A program made the translations under genes and the position numbers. Under the pieces are notes generated by a model that was not told the DNA's origin, did no database searches, and was given only the letters and a program-made list of their open reading frames with translations. From assembly GCF_004134775.1 (NCBI RefSeq), contig NZ_SDOZ01000002.1:124001-188000 (forward strand): 64,000 bases of DNA, given 5' to 3'. Each line of letters opens with the position of its first letter. Positions within the stretch are counted from its first letter, which is position 1. Positions 1-8,907 of this stretch are shown here, in pieces. The DNA is from Candidatus Borkfalkia ceftriaxoniphila (GTDB lineage: Bacteria; Bacillota; Clostridia; Christensenellales; Borkfalkiaceae).

Positions 1-302
1 TATTTCAAAAGAAAATCCTGTCCCGAAGCGTTGACTTTTCCGCCAGCGAAACCGCTCGGCCAGCCCTGTTCGTCATATATCCATACGTCGACGCCGTATC
101 GTTTGCAAGCCTCGATCGCCGTACGGTAAGCGTGCAGCCACGCATCCCCGAGATATTCGATGCGCAGACCCGCGCGGGCGTGCAGGTGCAGCCCTCCGAT
201 GCCCGCCTCGGCAAATTCGCTGATCTGAGAACAAATCTGCGAATCCTCCATCTCGCCGTTCCATGCCCAAAATACAGTCGGTTTAAAGTTTTTGTTTTCC
301 AT
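1..302 (-). CDS. Glycoside hydrolase, N-terminal fragment (GH106-like)
   Basis: The gene starts at the ATG at 302 and runs off the left window edge, so only the first 100 residues are visible. Seen: an early FWAWNG, then GIGGLHLHARAG and YDEQGWPSG. These resemble the N-terminal part of large alpha-L-rhamnosidase-like (GH106) and related glycosyl hydrolases, which have a similar early Trp-rich segment and a GWP motif. An AAAGGAATT ribosome binding site precedes the start. The gene lies 7 bases after the SGNH lipoprotein on the same strand, so it is the fourth gene of the LacI-controlled glycan operon. Family assignment comes from this short fragment only; catalytic residues lie outside the window. 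Confidence 0.6.
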   Translation of the reverse strand, partial: MENKNFKPTVFWAWNGEMEDSQICSQISEFAEAGIGGLHLHARAGLRIEYLGDAWLHAYRTAIEACKRYGVDVWIYDEQGWPSGFAGGKVNASGQDFLLK

Positions 303-309
303 AATTCCT

Positions 310-1545
310 TTACGCTTGATAGTCGATCAAAGTTGCCAGTAAATTCATCGCGTACATACGGATCAAAAAATCGTTGGGATGATTGATATTGTTCGCGATC
401 ATATCCTGAAAATTTTTGTGCTGTAAAAAGAACGCGTGCATACCGCCCATGTCCACCGCTGCGACGCCCTCCCGTGCATCCGCAACCTTTTGCAGGATCG
501 GCCAATACGCCTCCTGATTCGTGCATTGTACAGCGTCGGGATTGGCGAGCATAGTGCCGATAAGAATGAATTCCACCTGTTTCGAGGAAGCGGCGCGGAT
601 GTCGTCGATGATCTTCAACATATTCTCTTCAAACGTATCCAAGGGCACGCTCAAAGTAGCGTCGTTCATGCCGAACGTTATGGTGACGAGGTCGGGATCG
701 TATCCCATATCGGGATTGACGACACGGCGCGCGGCATTTTTCGCTCCCCAGTCGCTCGTCTGCCCGCCCATCGCCGCGCCGAATATCGTAGTTTCCGCAC
801 CGTAATGTGCAGCCAGACCGCTCGCAAACATTTCGGGGAACGTAGGCGTGTACGGCGCGCGGTCGAAAGGCAGATAAACGGAATTGCCTGGATAGGTATC
901 GTCATACACAGATTGCAGACCTCCGCCCGTCGAATTGCAGCCCGTGGAAATACTGTCGCCGAAAGCGATGATATCCACCGTTTCCTTGTTTTGCAGTTTT
1001 TGCAAGGTATTCGGAAGTTTTTCGCCCTGATAGGCGGGTATGACTTTTGAATCGAATTCTCGGCGGTCGTAATCGTATGTGACAAGCACCTGATTTTCAA
1101 TCAAAAAGGCGCTTTCGGTATAGAGAACGCTTTCGTATCCTTTCGCCGCGCCTGCCTCGGATACGGGCTGTGTCGAAAGCCCTTTACCTTCGGGCATATC
1201 GATGCCGAAAAGCACTTTTTCTTCCAGCCATGGCATGGAAGTATTTTCCGTCGCGCGGATCGTCCTGCCTTCCATCGTGAAATCTTTCCCTTCTTCATAA
1301 ACTATCTGCATGAGAGGATCGGTGATTTTCACGCGCCCTTTCGGCTCGAAAGCCAGATTTCCCTGCGCGAGACGCTCGTCCTTGCCCCGCGTTAAAAGGA
1401 CAGATTCGTTGTACATGGTATCCTGCGTCCAAAACGGAGTTCTCATTTCTTCCTCGCCGTATTTTTTTTGTTCTTTCGGCGCGCATCCCGCACATGTCGC
1501 CGCAGTCAACAGCATCGACAAAATTACCGCAAAAAATTTTTTCAT
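310..1545 (-). CDS. SGNH/GDSL-family lipoprotein esterase
   Basis: A 411-residue exported lipoprotein. The N-terminus is a lipoprotein signal (MKKFF, hydrophobic stretch, lipobox CAGC with Cys21). The SGNH catalytic blocks are visible: GDSIS with nucleophile Ser198, a G-x-N-D block (FGMND), and a C-terminal HPND block supplying the Asp/His pair. An N-terminal domain of about 170 residues precedes the hydrolase, as in two-domain carbohydrate esterases. The likely role is deacylation of plant or host glycans at the cell surface, inferred from its place beside the alpha-mannosidase. A copy of the LacI-family operator lies upstream at 1628-1641, suggesting a second promoter within the operon. The exact substrate cannot be read from the sequence. 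Confidence 0.8.
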   Translation of the reverse strand: MKKFFAVILSMLLTAATCAGCAPKEQKKYGEEEMRTPFWTQDTMYNESVLLTRGKDERLAQGNLAFEPKGRVKITDPLMQIVYEEGKDFTMEGRTIRATENTSMPWLEEKVLFGIDMPEGKGLSTQPVSEAGAAKGYESVLYTESAFLIENQVLVTYDYDRREFDSKVIPAYQGEKLPNTLQKLQNKETVDIIAFGDSISTGCNSTGGGLQSVYDDTYPGNSVYLPFDRAPYTPTFPEMFASGLAAHYGAETTIFGAAMGGQTSDWGAKNAARRVVNPDMGYDPDLVTITFGMNDATLSVPLDTFEENMLKIIDDIRAASSKQVEFILIGTMLANPDAVQCTNQEAYWPILQKVADAREGVAAVDMGGMHAFFLQHKNFQDMIANNINHPNDFLIRMYAMNLLATLIDYQA

Positions 1546-1627
1546 CGCTTACCTCGCCTTTTTTTTACTGTTAGTTAGATTTTTGTGCGGCGCGCGCCGC
1601 ACAAAAAATGGGTACCCATTTTTATAA

Positions 1628-1641
1628 TGTTAACGCTAACA
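1628..1641. promoter_or_regulatory. LacI-family operator, copy 2
   Basis: The 14-base near-palindrome TGTTAACGCTAACA lies 82 bases upstream of the SGNH lipoprotein start, inside the last codons of the alpha-mannosidase region's flank. It is identical to the site upstream of the lacI gene at 5222-5235. Half-sites TGTTA/TAACA around a central CG are typical of LacI/GalR regulators. Confidence 0.75.
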
Positions 1642-1658
1642 AAGACCTGAAAAAATTA

Positions 1659-4115
1659 TCATTCTTCTTCCAGACAATTGCAAGCGATCCATTTACCGTC
1701 TCGGATCAGAAAACTTTTGAACTGATACGGCAAAAACGATACGGTTTTACGGGCTCCGTCCGCTACGAGGATCACGTCCGTTTCGTTTTCCCGATCGAGA
1801 GAATTGTACAGACGGATCAGGAGCGCGTCCTTATTCCGCGAAGGTCTGCACGCGGTCAACGCTACGGACGGCTCCGAAATTTGAATCATGCCGCCGCAAG
1901 TCTTTCCGTTGCCCGTAGGAAAATAGCTGATCGCATAGGGCTGCTGGTGCGCGATCTGGCTTTCCTTTTCGATCTGTCCCCAACGCGACTCGGCAGACGA
2001 AAAATTCAATTCGAATTCGAAATGACGCTCGCCCTGGTCGATACGGGCTCCGAAACGGTCGGTCATCATAATGACGCGATCGTCGATGGGATGCGCGCAA
2101 TAAGCGGAACTGTTCAATAGCGTAAAATTCAATTCGTTTTCGCGGGTGCTTAATCCGTACGTGCCGAAATGAATGGCCGAAACAGCCCTTTCCGCGTCGG
2201 CGGTGACGACGTAATCCTGCGCGACCACTTCTCCGCCCGACTGCGGCAACACATTCATACCAAAGGCAGTGCGGCCTTTCAGACAAGCGTCTTTGAGCGC
2301 TGTCCGCACGCGCATTTTGAGTTTGATATCCTTTTCGTTGTTATACAAGTCGATCTGTACCCGCACGACAGTCCCCTTTTTAGGCAGGATATACCGAACC
2401 GCTGCGCGGCTGCTCCGATATCCGAAAAGCGATTCCGCGACGGTGCGTACCTCGCCGTCCTCGATCACGCGCACAGGTGAAAGACGTTCCTTTGCCACAG
2501 CAGCAAACGCGGCGGATTCCTGCTCGTTCAGCAATCTGAACGCCCCGAGGTCTTTCTGATAGTCGTCGTAATGAAAGCCCCAGGGATCGCAGTAGTTTTC
2601 GATCACCTGTAAAGAAAACGATTCTTCCAGATATTGCTTCCCGCCCGCCTCGATCGATTCGACGAGTCCCGTCTTTGCAGAAATACGGACGCGAAGTTCG
2701 CCGTTGTCAAAGAGCAGATCGTCTGAAATATCACCGAGCATTCGAGGCCGAACGGGCTTACGCTGCGTAAACACGCGCACACGGTTCATGGAAAAAGGCT
2801 GCATTTCGATGGAAAAAACAACTTTTTTGCGCCAATCCAAGGGCAGATTGCTGCTCTCTTTTTCCAACTGACAGGGAATTTTTTCTCCGTTGCAATGCAC
2901 GCTTACGTCGTAAAACTCTTCTTCGCTCCAATTCTGGTCGGCGAGCATGAATTCGCATTCGACGTCGCGCCGCACCGCGAAAGGATGCGGGTTGTAGACG
3001 AGGATCGGATATTCTCCGCTTTCCGCCTTGGGCTGCCCGCCCGACAGTGCGAAAAACGCTTTCAGTTGTATTTTCTCCGCTTCCGCAATGCCGTGCGAAA
3101 GGTGCACGATCGCGTCTTCCTCCGCGCTCTGAATACAAGAGCCGGGCAGTATATCGTGAAATTCGCAGAACATCAGATCTTCTTCGGCGCGGCGAAATGC
3201 GGAATCATCGAACTTCGCGCCGAACATTGCAGCATGCGCAGCCATTTTTTCCGCGCGCGCCAATTCGTTTTCCAGACGCTGATGCAGTTGCTTGATGCGG
3301 ATCATCGAGGTATAGCACCCCATATTTACGTGGTTCAGATCCCCCGCGTCGGCAAAACCGTCTCTCTTTTTCTCGATCTCCCGCCAATACGCTTCCGGCG
3401 TAGAATGGACGATCTCCGTCTGCGGATATTTCTTTTTCAGTTCTTCGATGATCTGATAATCTTTTCGGGATGGCCCGCCCCCGTGATTTCCTACTCCCCA
3501 CAGGAACAGCCCTTCATCCATATCGCCGAAACGAGCCAGAAAAGGTTCGAGTTTTTTATCTACCTGCCCCAAGAGTGTGTTATATGCGGCAAAGACGCGA
3601 TAGACGATGACGCTGCTGTTCGCAAACCCTTTCCATATCTGATTGCGGTCGCCGTCCGCAGATTCGGGACGCATACAGACGTAACCGCGGTATCCCGCGT
3701 CCTGCAAAATCTGCACCAAACCTCTCGTATGCCCGAAACTGTCGAAATTGATCGCGACTTCGGGTTTCTGAAAGGTCGGGAATTTTTCACGGAAATATTC
3801 CAGTCCCGTTTGAATCTGGCGTATCAGACTTTCTCCCGACGGCATATTACAGTCGGGCTGCAAATACCAACCGCCCATAATGTGCCACTTGCCTTCCGCC
3901 ACCAGTTTTTGAATACGGCAAAACAACGCTGGATCGTTTTCTTCGATCCACCGATACAGGATCGCCTCGTTATGGCAGAATATGTAATTCTCGAATTCTT
4001 CGCAGAAATCCGCCGCGGCGGAAAAAGTGGTGATCGCCGCGCCCACGCCCTCCTGCCAGCGCCATTGCCAGACAGGATCGAGATGCGCGTTGCTCAAAAG
4101 ATGCAATTTCTTCAT
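1659..4115 (-). CDS. Alpha-mannosidase, glycoside hydrolase family 38
   Basis: An 818-residue GH38 enzyme that hydrolyses alpha-mannosides. Family hallmarks seen: HLDPVWQW at the N-terminus with zinc ligands His11 and Asp13, GGWYLQPDCNMPSGES, and NFDSFGHT carrying the nucleophile Asp125. The later HDILPGS supplies the fourth zinc ligand His. No signal peptide is present, so it acts in the cytoplasm on imported oligosaccharides. Its ATG overlaps the lacI stop by 4 bases, showing translational coupling. The length is usual for the short bacterial GH38 branch. Product class is secure; linkage preference is not. Confidence 0.92.
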   Translation of the reverse strand: MKKLHLLSNAHLDPVWQWRWQEGVGAAITTFSAAADFCEEFENYIFCHNEAILYRWIEENDPALFCRIQKLVAEGKWHIMGGWYLQPDCNMPSGESLIRQIQTGLEYFREKFPTFQKPEVAINFDSFGHTRGLVQILQDAGYRGYVCMRPESADGDRNQIWKGFANSSVIVYRVFAAYNTLLGQVDKKLEPFLARFGDMDEGLFLWGVGNHGGGPSRKDYQIIEELKKKYPQTEIVHSTPEAYWREIEKKRDGFADAGDLNHVNMGCYTSMIRIKQLHQRLENELARAEKMAAHAAMFGAKFDDSAFRRAEEDLMFCEFHDILPGSCIQSAEEDAIVHLSHGIAEAEKIQLKAFFALSGGQPKAESGEYPILVYNPHPFAVRRDVECEFMLADQNWSEEEFYDVSVHCNGEKIPCQLEKESSNLPLDWRKKVVFSIEMQPFSMNRVRVFTQRKPVRPRMLGDISDDLLFDNGELRVRISAKTGLVESIEAGGKQYLEESFSLQVIENYCDPWGFHYDDYQKDLGAFRLLNEQESAAFAAVAKERLSPVRVIEDGEVRTVAESLFGYRSSRAAVRYILPKKGTVVRVQIDLYNNEKDIKLKMRVRTALKDACLKGRTAFGMNVLPQSGGEVVAQDYVVTADAERAVSAIHFGTYGLSTRENELNFTLLNSSAYCAHPIDDRVIMMTDRFGARIDQGERHFEFELNFSSAESRWGQIEKESQIAHQQPYAISYFPTGNGKTCGGMIQISEPSVALTACRPSRNKDALLIRLYNSLDRENETDVILVADGARKTVSFLPYQFKSFLIRDGKWIACNCLEEE

Positions 4116-5176
4116 ACAATATTTCCTTGCGTTTTTTCCGTTACCGATTTGCGCCGCAGAAGGCGCGGTTCGATCAATATTTTATGTTTTGTTCTTCTTC
4201 CCTCGATAAAATTGTGACACGCTTCCATCGCCCGCTCCCCCACTTTCAGACTGTCGATATCCACGGTCGTCAACGCGGGGATGATCATTTCCCCCACATA
4301 TATCCCGTCGTTGCCCATGACGGAAATATCTTTGGGGATGCTCATGGAACAGGAATGGATCGCCTGCATGGCGCCGATCGCCAGAATATCGTTGGCGCAG
4401 TAAAATGCCTCGGGAACGTCTCCGTTTTCCAAAAGCCGCCGCACCAGATCAAACGAGTCCTCGGTCGAATTGGCGCAATATTCTACGCGGATCTCCGATT
4501 CAAGTCCCGCTGCACGCATTTCCTTTTCATAAACGTCCTGTCTGTCTTTCCACAGTCCCTCTTTGAGTTCGCTGTTGATCTGAAAAATCTTGCGGAAACC
4601 CGCGCCGATCAAATATTGAATGCCTATGCGCGCCGCCTTTGTATAATCGTGGCAGACGTATTCGACCAGATCGCTGTTGATATCGATGTCAATGACCACG
4701 CAAGGCAGATTCCTGCGGGCGAGCAGATTTTTCAAATCCTCGTAAAACTGCCACATTTCTCCCAAAGCATGTTTGGACGAAAGTCCGTTATTCATTCCCT
4801 TGGGCTCGACGGGAAGAATGATCAGACCGTCAATCATCTTGCTGACCAGCATATTGAGCGCCTGCACGGACGATTGATAATCGGTCGCGTTGCTGATGAT
4901 GATATTGTATCCGCTCTCGTGCGCGCGGCTCTCGATACCGGAAATAATGCTCGAATAGACGGGGTTAAAAATGTTTGAAAACAGGACCCCGACCGTTCGG
5001 GACGAAGCGTTGACCAGGCTTTTGGCGATCTGATTGGGAATGTAATCCAGATCTTTGACCGCCTGCTCTACTTTTTTGCGGGTTTCGGCGCTGACCGCGC
5101 CGTTGTCGTTGATGACTCTGGAAACCGTCATCATCGAAACGCCCGCCTTTTTTGCCACGTCTTTGATATTGACCAC
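4112..5176 (-). CDS. LacI/GalR-family transcriptional regulator
   Basis: A 354-residue repressor. Residues 3-50 form the LacI helix-turn-helix and hinge (IKDVAKKAGVSMMTVSRVIN, then YIPNQIAKSL). The remainder is a periplasmic-binding-protein-like sugar sensor. The start is a GTG at 5176 with a GGAGAA site just upstream. It is the first gene of the operon with the GH38 mannosidase, SGNH lipoprotein and glycosidase fragment. Two identical 14-base operators, one before this gene and one before the lipoprotein gene, imply autoregulated local control by a mannose-containing glycan or its product. The effector is inferred, not seen. Confidence 0.9.
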   Translation of the reverse strand: MVNIKDVAKKAGVSMMTVSRVINDNGAVSAETRKKVEQAVKDLDYIPNQIAKSLVNASSRTVGVLFSNIFNPVYSSIISGIESRAHESGYNIIISNATDYQSSVQALNMLVSKMIDGLIILPVEPKGMNNGLSSKHALGEMWQFYEDLKNLLARRNLPCVVIDIDINSDLVEYVCHDYTKAARIGIQYLIGAGFRKIFQINSELKEGLWKDRQDVYEKEMRAAGLESEIRVEYCANSTEDSFDLVRRLLENGDVPEAFYCANDILAIGAMQAIHSCSMSIPKDISVMGNDGIYVGEMIIPALTTVDIDSLKVGERAMEACHNFIEGRRTKHKILIEPRLLRRKSVTEKTQGNIV

Positions 5177-5221
5177 TGCTATTCTCCACTAAAAACAATA
5201 AAAATACGCTGTTTTATGATA

Positions 5222-5235
5222 TGTTAACGCTAACA
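5222..5235. promoter_or_regulatory. LacI-family operator, copy 1
   Basis: TGTTAACGCTAACA upstream of the lacI GTG start, identical to the site at 1628-1641. It lies 45 bases before the start codon, where it would overlap or follow the promoter. Confidence 0.8.
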
Positions 5236-5321
5236 TTGATTTCATTATAGCACCGCATATGCGTCTTGTCAATACCTGTTTTGAAAATTCATGAAAAAAT
5301 TTTTTGGTCATATTGTCGTCA

Positions 5322-5350
5322 CAAAAAAATCGGCGGGTTTCCCCGCCGAT
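5322..5350 (-). terminator. Terminator after spoVAE
   Basis: On the minus strand a GC-rich stem (ATCGGCGGG with its complement) is followed by seven T residues, directly after the spoVAE stop codon. It separates the spoVA genes from the lacI operon. Confidence 0.85.
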
Positions 5351-5356
5351 CTGTAA

Positions 5357-5737
5357 TCAGTTCTTTTTGCTGTGCGATTTGAAGATGAGCGCAAAGATAA
5401 ACGCGAAGACGACCGCTGCAGTGACGCCCGCGCTCGCCGCCGCGAGCGAACCCGTGACCGCGTAAAACAGACCTTTCTGCGCGCCGCGGATGGCGCCGTT
5501 CGCCAGCAGATAACCGAAGCCCGAAATGGGGACGGTCGCGCCCGCGCCCGCGAAATCCACGAGATACTGATACAGCCCGAGCGCCTGCAAAACCACGCCC
5601 GCCAGCATGAAGTACACTAAAATCTTCCCCGCGGTCAGTTTGGTGAAATTGATGATCACCTGCGCGATCAGACAGATCGCGCCCCCTACGAGAAACGCTT
5701 TGACAAACATGAGTATGATTTCCAGATATTGATTCAT
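5357..5737 (-). CDS. spoVAE: Stage V sporulation protein AE
   Basis: A 126-residue polytopic membrane protein of the SpoVAC/SpoVAEb family, part of the channel that loads dipicolinic acid into the forespore and releases it at germination. Seen: FLVGGAICLIAQ, GVVLQALGLY, GAGATVPISGFG and a C-terminal TM segment, all SpoVAE hallmarks. The start MNQYLEI at 5737 is chosen over the longer frame because GAGAGGT sits just upstream and the length then matches the family. It lies 5 bases after spoVAD. Confidence 0.92.
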   Translation of the reverse strand: MNQYLEIILMFVKAFLVGGAICLIAQVIINFTKLTAGKILVYFMLAGVVLQALGLYQYLVDFAGAGATVPISGFGYLLANGAIRGAQKGLFYAVTGSLAAASAGVTAAVVFAFIFALIFKSHSKKN

Positions 5738-5742
5738 TGTAA

Positions 5743-6738
5743 TTACCTCTCCAATACGACCGCGTGACTGATACAAGGAATGGAATCCCCCTGCTGCGAG
5801 GACGTCGTGGATAAAAGCGCGCCTGTCGCCGCAAACAGCACTTTTTTGATCTCGCCCCGTCGCATCATTTTATCATATATATAAGAATTAAAGACGACTG
5901 CGCTGCAACCCGCGCCGCTGCCTCCCTGGAACTCGTCTTCGATCACTTTATAAATGACCTCGCCGCAGTCCACGTGATTGGCGGAAATATCCACGCCCTT
6001 TTCCCACATCAGATCTTTGAGGATACGGCTGCCCAGCGCCCCGAGGTCGCCCGTCAAGATCAGATCGTAATCTTCGGGCGCAAGCCCCGTATCTTTAAAA
6101 TGCGTGAGAAGGCTGTCCGCCGCGGCGGGCGCCATCGCGGCGCCCATATTGTTGACGTCGGTCACGCCGAAATCCACGACCTTCCCGAAAGTGGCGGCAG
6201 TGATGGAAACGCCTTCGCCTTTATTTGAAATGACCGCGCTTCCCGCTCCCGTTACCGTCCACTGCGACTGCGGGGGACGCGTACAGCCCAATTCCAAAGG
6301 ATAGCGGTACTGCCGCTCCGCCGAAGAAAAATGACTGCCCGTCGCGGCGACGACCGTATCCGCGTATCCCGCGTTGACCATGGAAGCGCTCAGCGCGAAC
6401 GCCTCGCTCATCGTAGAGCAGGCGCTGTACACGCCCAGAAAGGGAATGCCGAACTGACGCGCCGCGAAACTTGCCGAAATGATCTGGTTCAGCAAATCCC
6501 CCGAAATCAAAAGATCGACTTTTTCCTTGGCGAGATTGGCGTTCTGTATGCTCTTTTCGATGGCATAGGCGAGCATTTTGCGCTCCGCTTTTTCGTACGT
6601 CTCTTCGTTGAACATATCGTTATTGAGCGGAAGATCTACGTATTTACCCACGATCCCTTCCGTTTCCTTCGGTCCCGCGACCGTCGCCGTGGCGATGATC
6701 TTCGGTCTGTTATCAAAATAAATGGTATGACCCTGCAT
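5743..6738 (-). CDS. spoVAD: Stage V sporulation protein AD
   Basis: A 331-residue thiolase-fold protein that binds dipicolinic acid on the inner forespore membrane. Seen: VYSACSTMSEAFALSASMVNAGYAD, GSHFSSAERQYRYPLELG and GGSGAGCSAVVFNS, which match SpoVAD. The length fits the family (about 335). It is immediately upstream of spoVAE. spoVAC, normally the next gene upstream, is instead separated by an oppositely oriented purF-like gene. Confidence 0.95.
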   Translation of the reverse strand: MQGHTIYFDNRPKIIATATVAGPKETEGIVGKYVDLPLNNDMFNEETYEKAERKMLAYAIEKSIQNANLAKEKVDLLISGDLLNQIISASFAARQFGIPFLGVYSACSTMSEAFALSASMVNAGYADTVVAATGSHFSSAERQYRYPLELGCTRPPQSQWTVTGAGSAVISNKGEGVSITAATFGKVVDFGVTDVNNMGAAMAPAAADSLLTHFKDTGLAPEDYDLILTGDLGALGSRILKDLMWEKGVDISANHVDCGEVIYKVIEDEFQGGSGAGCSAVVFNSYIYDKMMRRGEIKKVLFAATGALLSTTSSQQGDSIPCISHAVVLER

Positions 6739-6868
6739 TGCAACCTACCCTTCTGTTTTTAGTTAGTTTTTGTATCTTCGATTTTTTTATTCCGTTTGGC
6801 TGACTTTTCCGCGCATTTGTGATATAATCTAATTCCATTTACAAACCATACATTCGGAGGCACACACA

Positions 6869-8275
6869 TTGAGCGGATTTTTCGGCGTAGTATCCAAAAA
6901 AGATTGCGTATTCGATTTGTTTTTCGGAACGGATTACCATTCGCACCTCGGCACGAGGCGCGGCGGCTTGGCCGTTTACGGCAACGGGGCGTTTAACCGC
7001 GCCATTCACAATATCGAGAACTCTCCCTTCCGTACCAAATTCGAACGGGATTTCGAGGAAATGAAGGGAAACGCGGGCATCGGCTGTATATCCGACAACG
7101 AGCCGCAGCCCCTATTGGTTCGTTCGCATCTCGGCAATTTCGCCATCGTGACAGTGGGGCGCATCAACAATATCGAACAACTCGTCAAACAGGCGTTCGC
7201 GGAAGGCGCGACGCATTTTCTTGAAATGAGCGGCGGCAGCATCAACGCGACCGAACTGACGGCTGCGCTCATTAACCGCAAAGCGACCATCGCGGAAGGC
7301 ATCCGCTATGCGCAGAGCGTTATCGAAGGTTCGATGTCCATTCTCATTTTAGTTCCCGAAGGCATTTACGCCGCGCGAGATAAGATGGGAAGAACGCCCG
7401 TCGCGCTCGGAAAAAAGGCGAACGCGCACTGCGTCGCGTTCGAATCTTTCTCCTATCTCAATCTCGGCTATACGCACGATCGCGAACTCGGCCCCGGCGA
7501 GATCGACTTTCTCACGGCGGAGGGCGTCGAGGTCATCGCCCCGCCCTGCGGCACCACGAAGATCTGTACTTTCTTATGGGTCTATTACGGCTATCCCGCC
7601 TCTTCCTACGAGGGGCTGAACGTGGAAAAAATGCGTTATAACTGCGGCGATATGCTGGCGCGGCGCGACGACGCGATCGTCGCGGACAGTGTCGCGGGGC
7701 TGCCCGATTCGGGAACGCCGCACGCGATCGGCTACGCGAACCGTTCCAAACTGCCCTTGGCGCGCCCCTTCGTCAAATATACGCATACCTGGCCGCGCTC
7801 CTTTATGCCGCAGAATCAGAGCAGACGCGATCTGATCGCGCATATGAAACTCATTCCCATCGACGACATGATCCGCGGCAAAAAACTCGTTCTCATCGAC
7901 GATTCGCTGGTACGCGGGACGCAGATCCGCGGCATCACAGATTTTCTCTATCATAACGGCGCGAAAGAAGTGCATATCCGCCTCGCCTGCCCGCCGCTTT
8001 TGTACGGCTGCCCCTATCTGAATTTTTCCCGCTCCTCCTCATCGCTCGAGCTGATCGCGCGGCGCAAGATCGCCGAACTGGAAGGCGAAAACAACGAAGA
8101 AAGAGTTTCCGCTTACACAAACCCCGATTCCGCGGAATACGAAACGATGGTCGAATCCATCCGCCGCGAACTGAAATTCGATTCGCTGAAATATCATCGC
8201 CTCGACGATATGCTCGCATCCACGGGACTTCCCGCCTGCAAATTCTGCACACACTGCTGGAACGGCAAAGACTGA
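6869..8275 (+). CDS. PurF-like amidophosphoribosyltransferase paralogue with Ser at the nucleophile position
   Basis: A 468-residue PurF-family protein starting at TTG 6869 with CGGAGG 8 bases upstream. The C-terminal phosphoribosyltransferase domain has the PRPP loop LIDDSLVRGTQI. Candidate Fe-S ligand cysteines known from Bacillus PurF are present (KICTF, ACPPLLYGCPY, CKFCTHC). The N-terminal Ntn glutaminase domain begins SGFFGV: the residue exposed after Met removal is Ser, whereas active PurF has Cys. Glutamine-dependent activity is therefore doubtful; it may use ammonia or have another role. The gene is monocistronic, points opposite to its sporulation neighbours, and sits between spoVAC and spoVAD. 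I recall similar second PurF copies in Clostridia but could not check. Confidence 0.8.
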   Translation: MSGFFGVVSKKDCVFDLFFGTDYHSHLGTRRGGLAVYGNGAFNRAIHNIENSPFRTKFERDFEEMKGNAGIGCISDNEPQPLLVRSHLGNFAIVTVGRINNIEQLVKQAFAEGATHFLEMSGGSINATELTAALINRKATIAEGIRYAQSVIEGSMSILILVPEGIYAARDKMGRTPVALGKKANAHCVAFESFSYLNLGYTHDRELGPGEIDFLTAEGVEVIAPPCGTTKICTFLWVYYGYPASSYEGLNVEKMRYNCGDMLARRDDAIVADSVAGLPDSGTPHAIGYANRSKLPLARPFVKYTHTWPRSFMPQNQSRRDLIAHMKLIPIDDMIRGKKLVLIDDSLVRGTQIRGITDFLYHNGAKEVHIRLACPPLLYGCPYLNFSRSSSSLELIARRKIAELEGENNEERVSAYTNPDSAEYETMVESIRRELKFDSLKYHRLDDMLASTGLPACKFCTHCWNGKD

Positions 8276-8285
8276 TTTTTAAAAT

Positions 8286-8320
8286 AAAAACCCCGCCGCC
8301 CATAAGGCCGCGGGGTTTCG
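8286..8320. terminator. Bidirectional terminator between purF-like gene and spoVAC
   Basis: The stem AAACCCCGC pairs with GCGGGGTTT around a short loop. It lies between the convergent ends of the purF-like gene and spoVAC and can serve both strands. Confidence 0.75.
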
Positions 8321-8321
8321 T

Positions 8322-8774
8322 TTACCCGATAAAATAATAGATAATGCCGACGATCGAGCCCGAAAGAACGCCGAAAACGATGATGGGGCCCGCCACGACG
8401 AACATTTTCGCGGCAAGTCCGTAGATATAGCCTTCCGTTTTGAATTCCAAAGCGGGAGATGCCACGCTGTTGGCAAACCCCGTAATGGGCACGATCGAAC
8501 CCGCGCCCGCGTTTTTCCCGATACGGTCGTACACGCCCAGGCCGGTCAAGAGCGCGCCGCAGAAGATGAGAACGATGGAAACGGTGCCCGCAAGTTCATC
8601 GCCCTGCAATCCCGCCCAGTATTCGAACATAAAGCGGAGAAACTGACCGAAACAGCAGATCCCCCCGCCCACGATAAAGGCGCGGTAACACGTCTTGAAA
8701 TGCTGGGTAGGAGCCGCAAAAGACTTGACGTATTCGAGATAATTCTGATTGGGTTTCAGTTCACTTTTCTGCAT
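8322..8774 (-). CDS. spoVAC: Stage V sporulation protein AC
   Basis: A 150-residue membrane protein, the mechanosensitive-like channel subunit of the SpoVA dipicolinic acid machinery. Seen: YRAFIVGGGICCFGQ, LTGLGVYDRIGKNAGAGSIVPITGFANSV and SPALEFKTEGYIYGL, which are SpoVAC signatures. GGAGG precedes the ATG. It is separated from spoVAD-spoVAE by the convergently oriented purF-like gene, which is unusual because the three are normally adjacent. Confidence 0.95.
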   Translation of the reverse strand: MQKSELKPNQNYLEYVKSFAAPTQHFKTCYRAFIVGGGICCFGQFLRFMFEYWAGLQGDELAGTVSIVLIFCGALLTGLGVYDRIGKNAGAGSIVPITGFANSVASPALEFKTEGYIYGLAAKMFVVAGPIIVFGVLSGSIVGIIYYFIG

Positions 8775-8907
8775 TGTTTTTATCCTCCGTGTGTATAAAG
8801 TCGGGGAAACAGCTCTCGCGCTCGTCCCGCCCTTTCATTGCCGCAGCATCGGCAATCTGCGCTCGTTTCTTCATACTCACAGTTTGAGGATCTTATTGGA
8901 AAAATAT

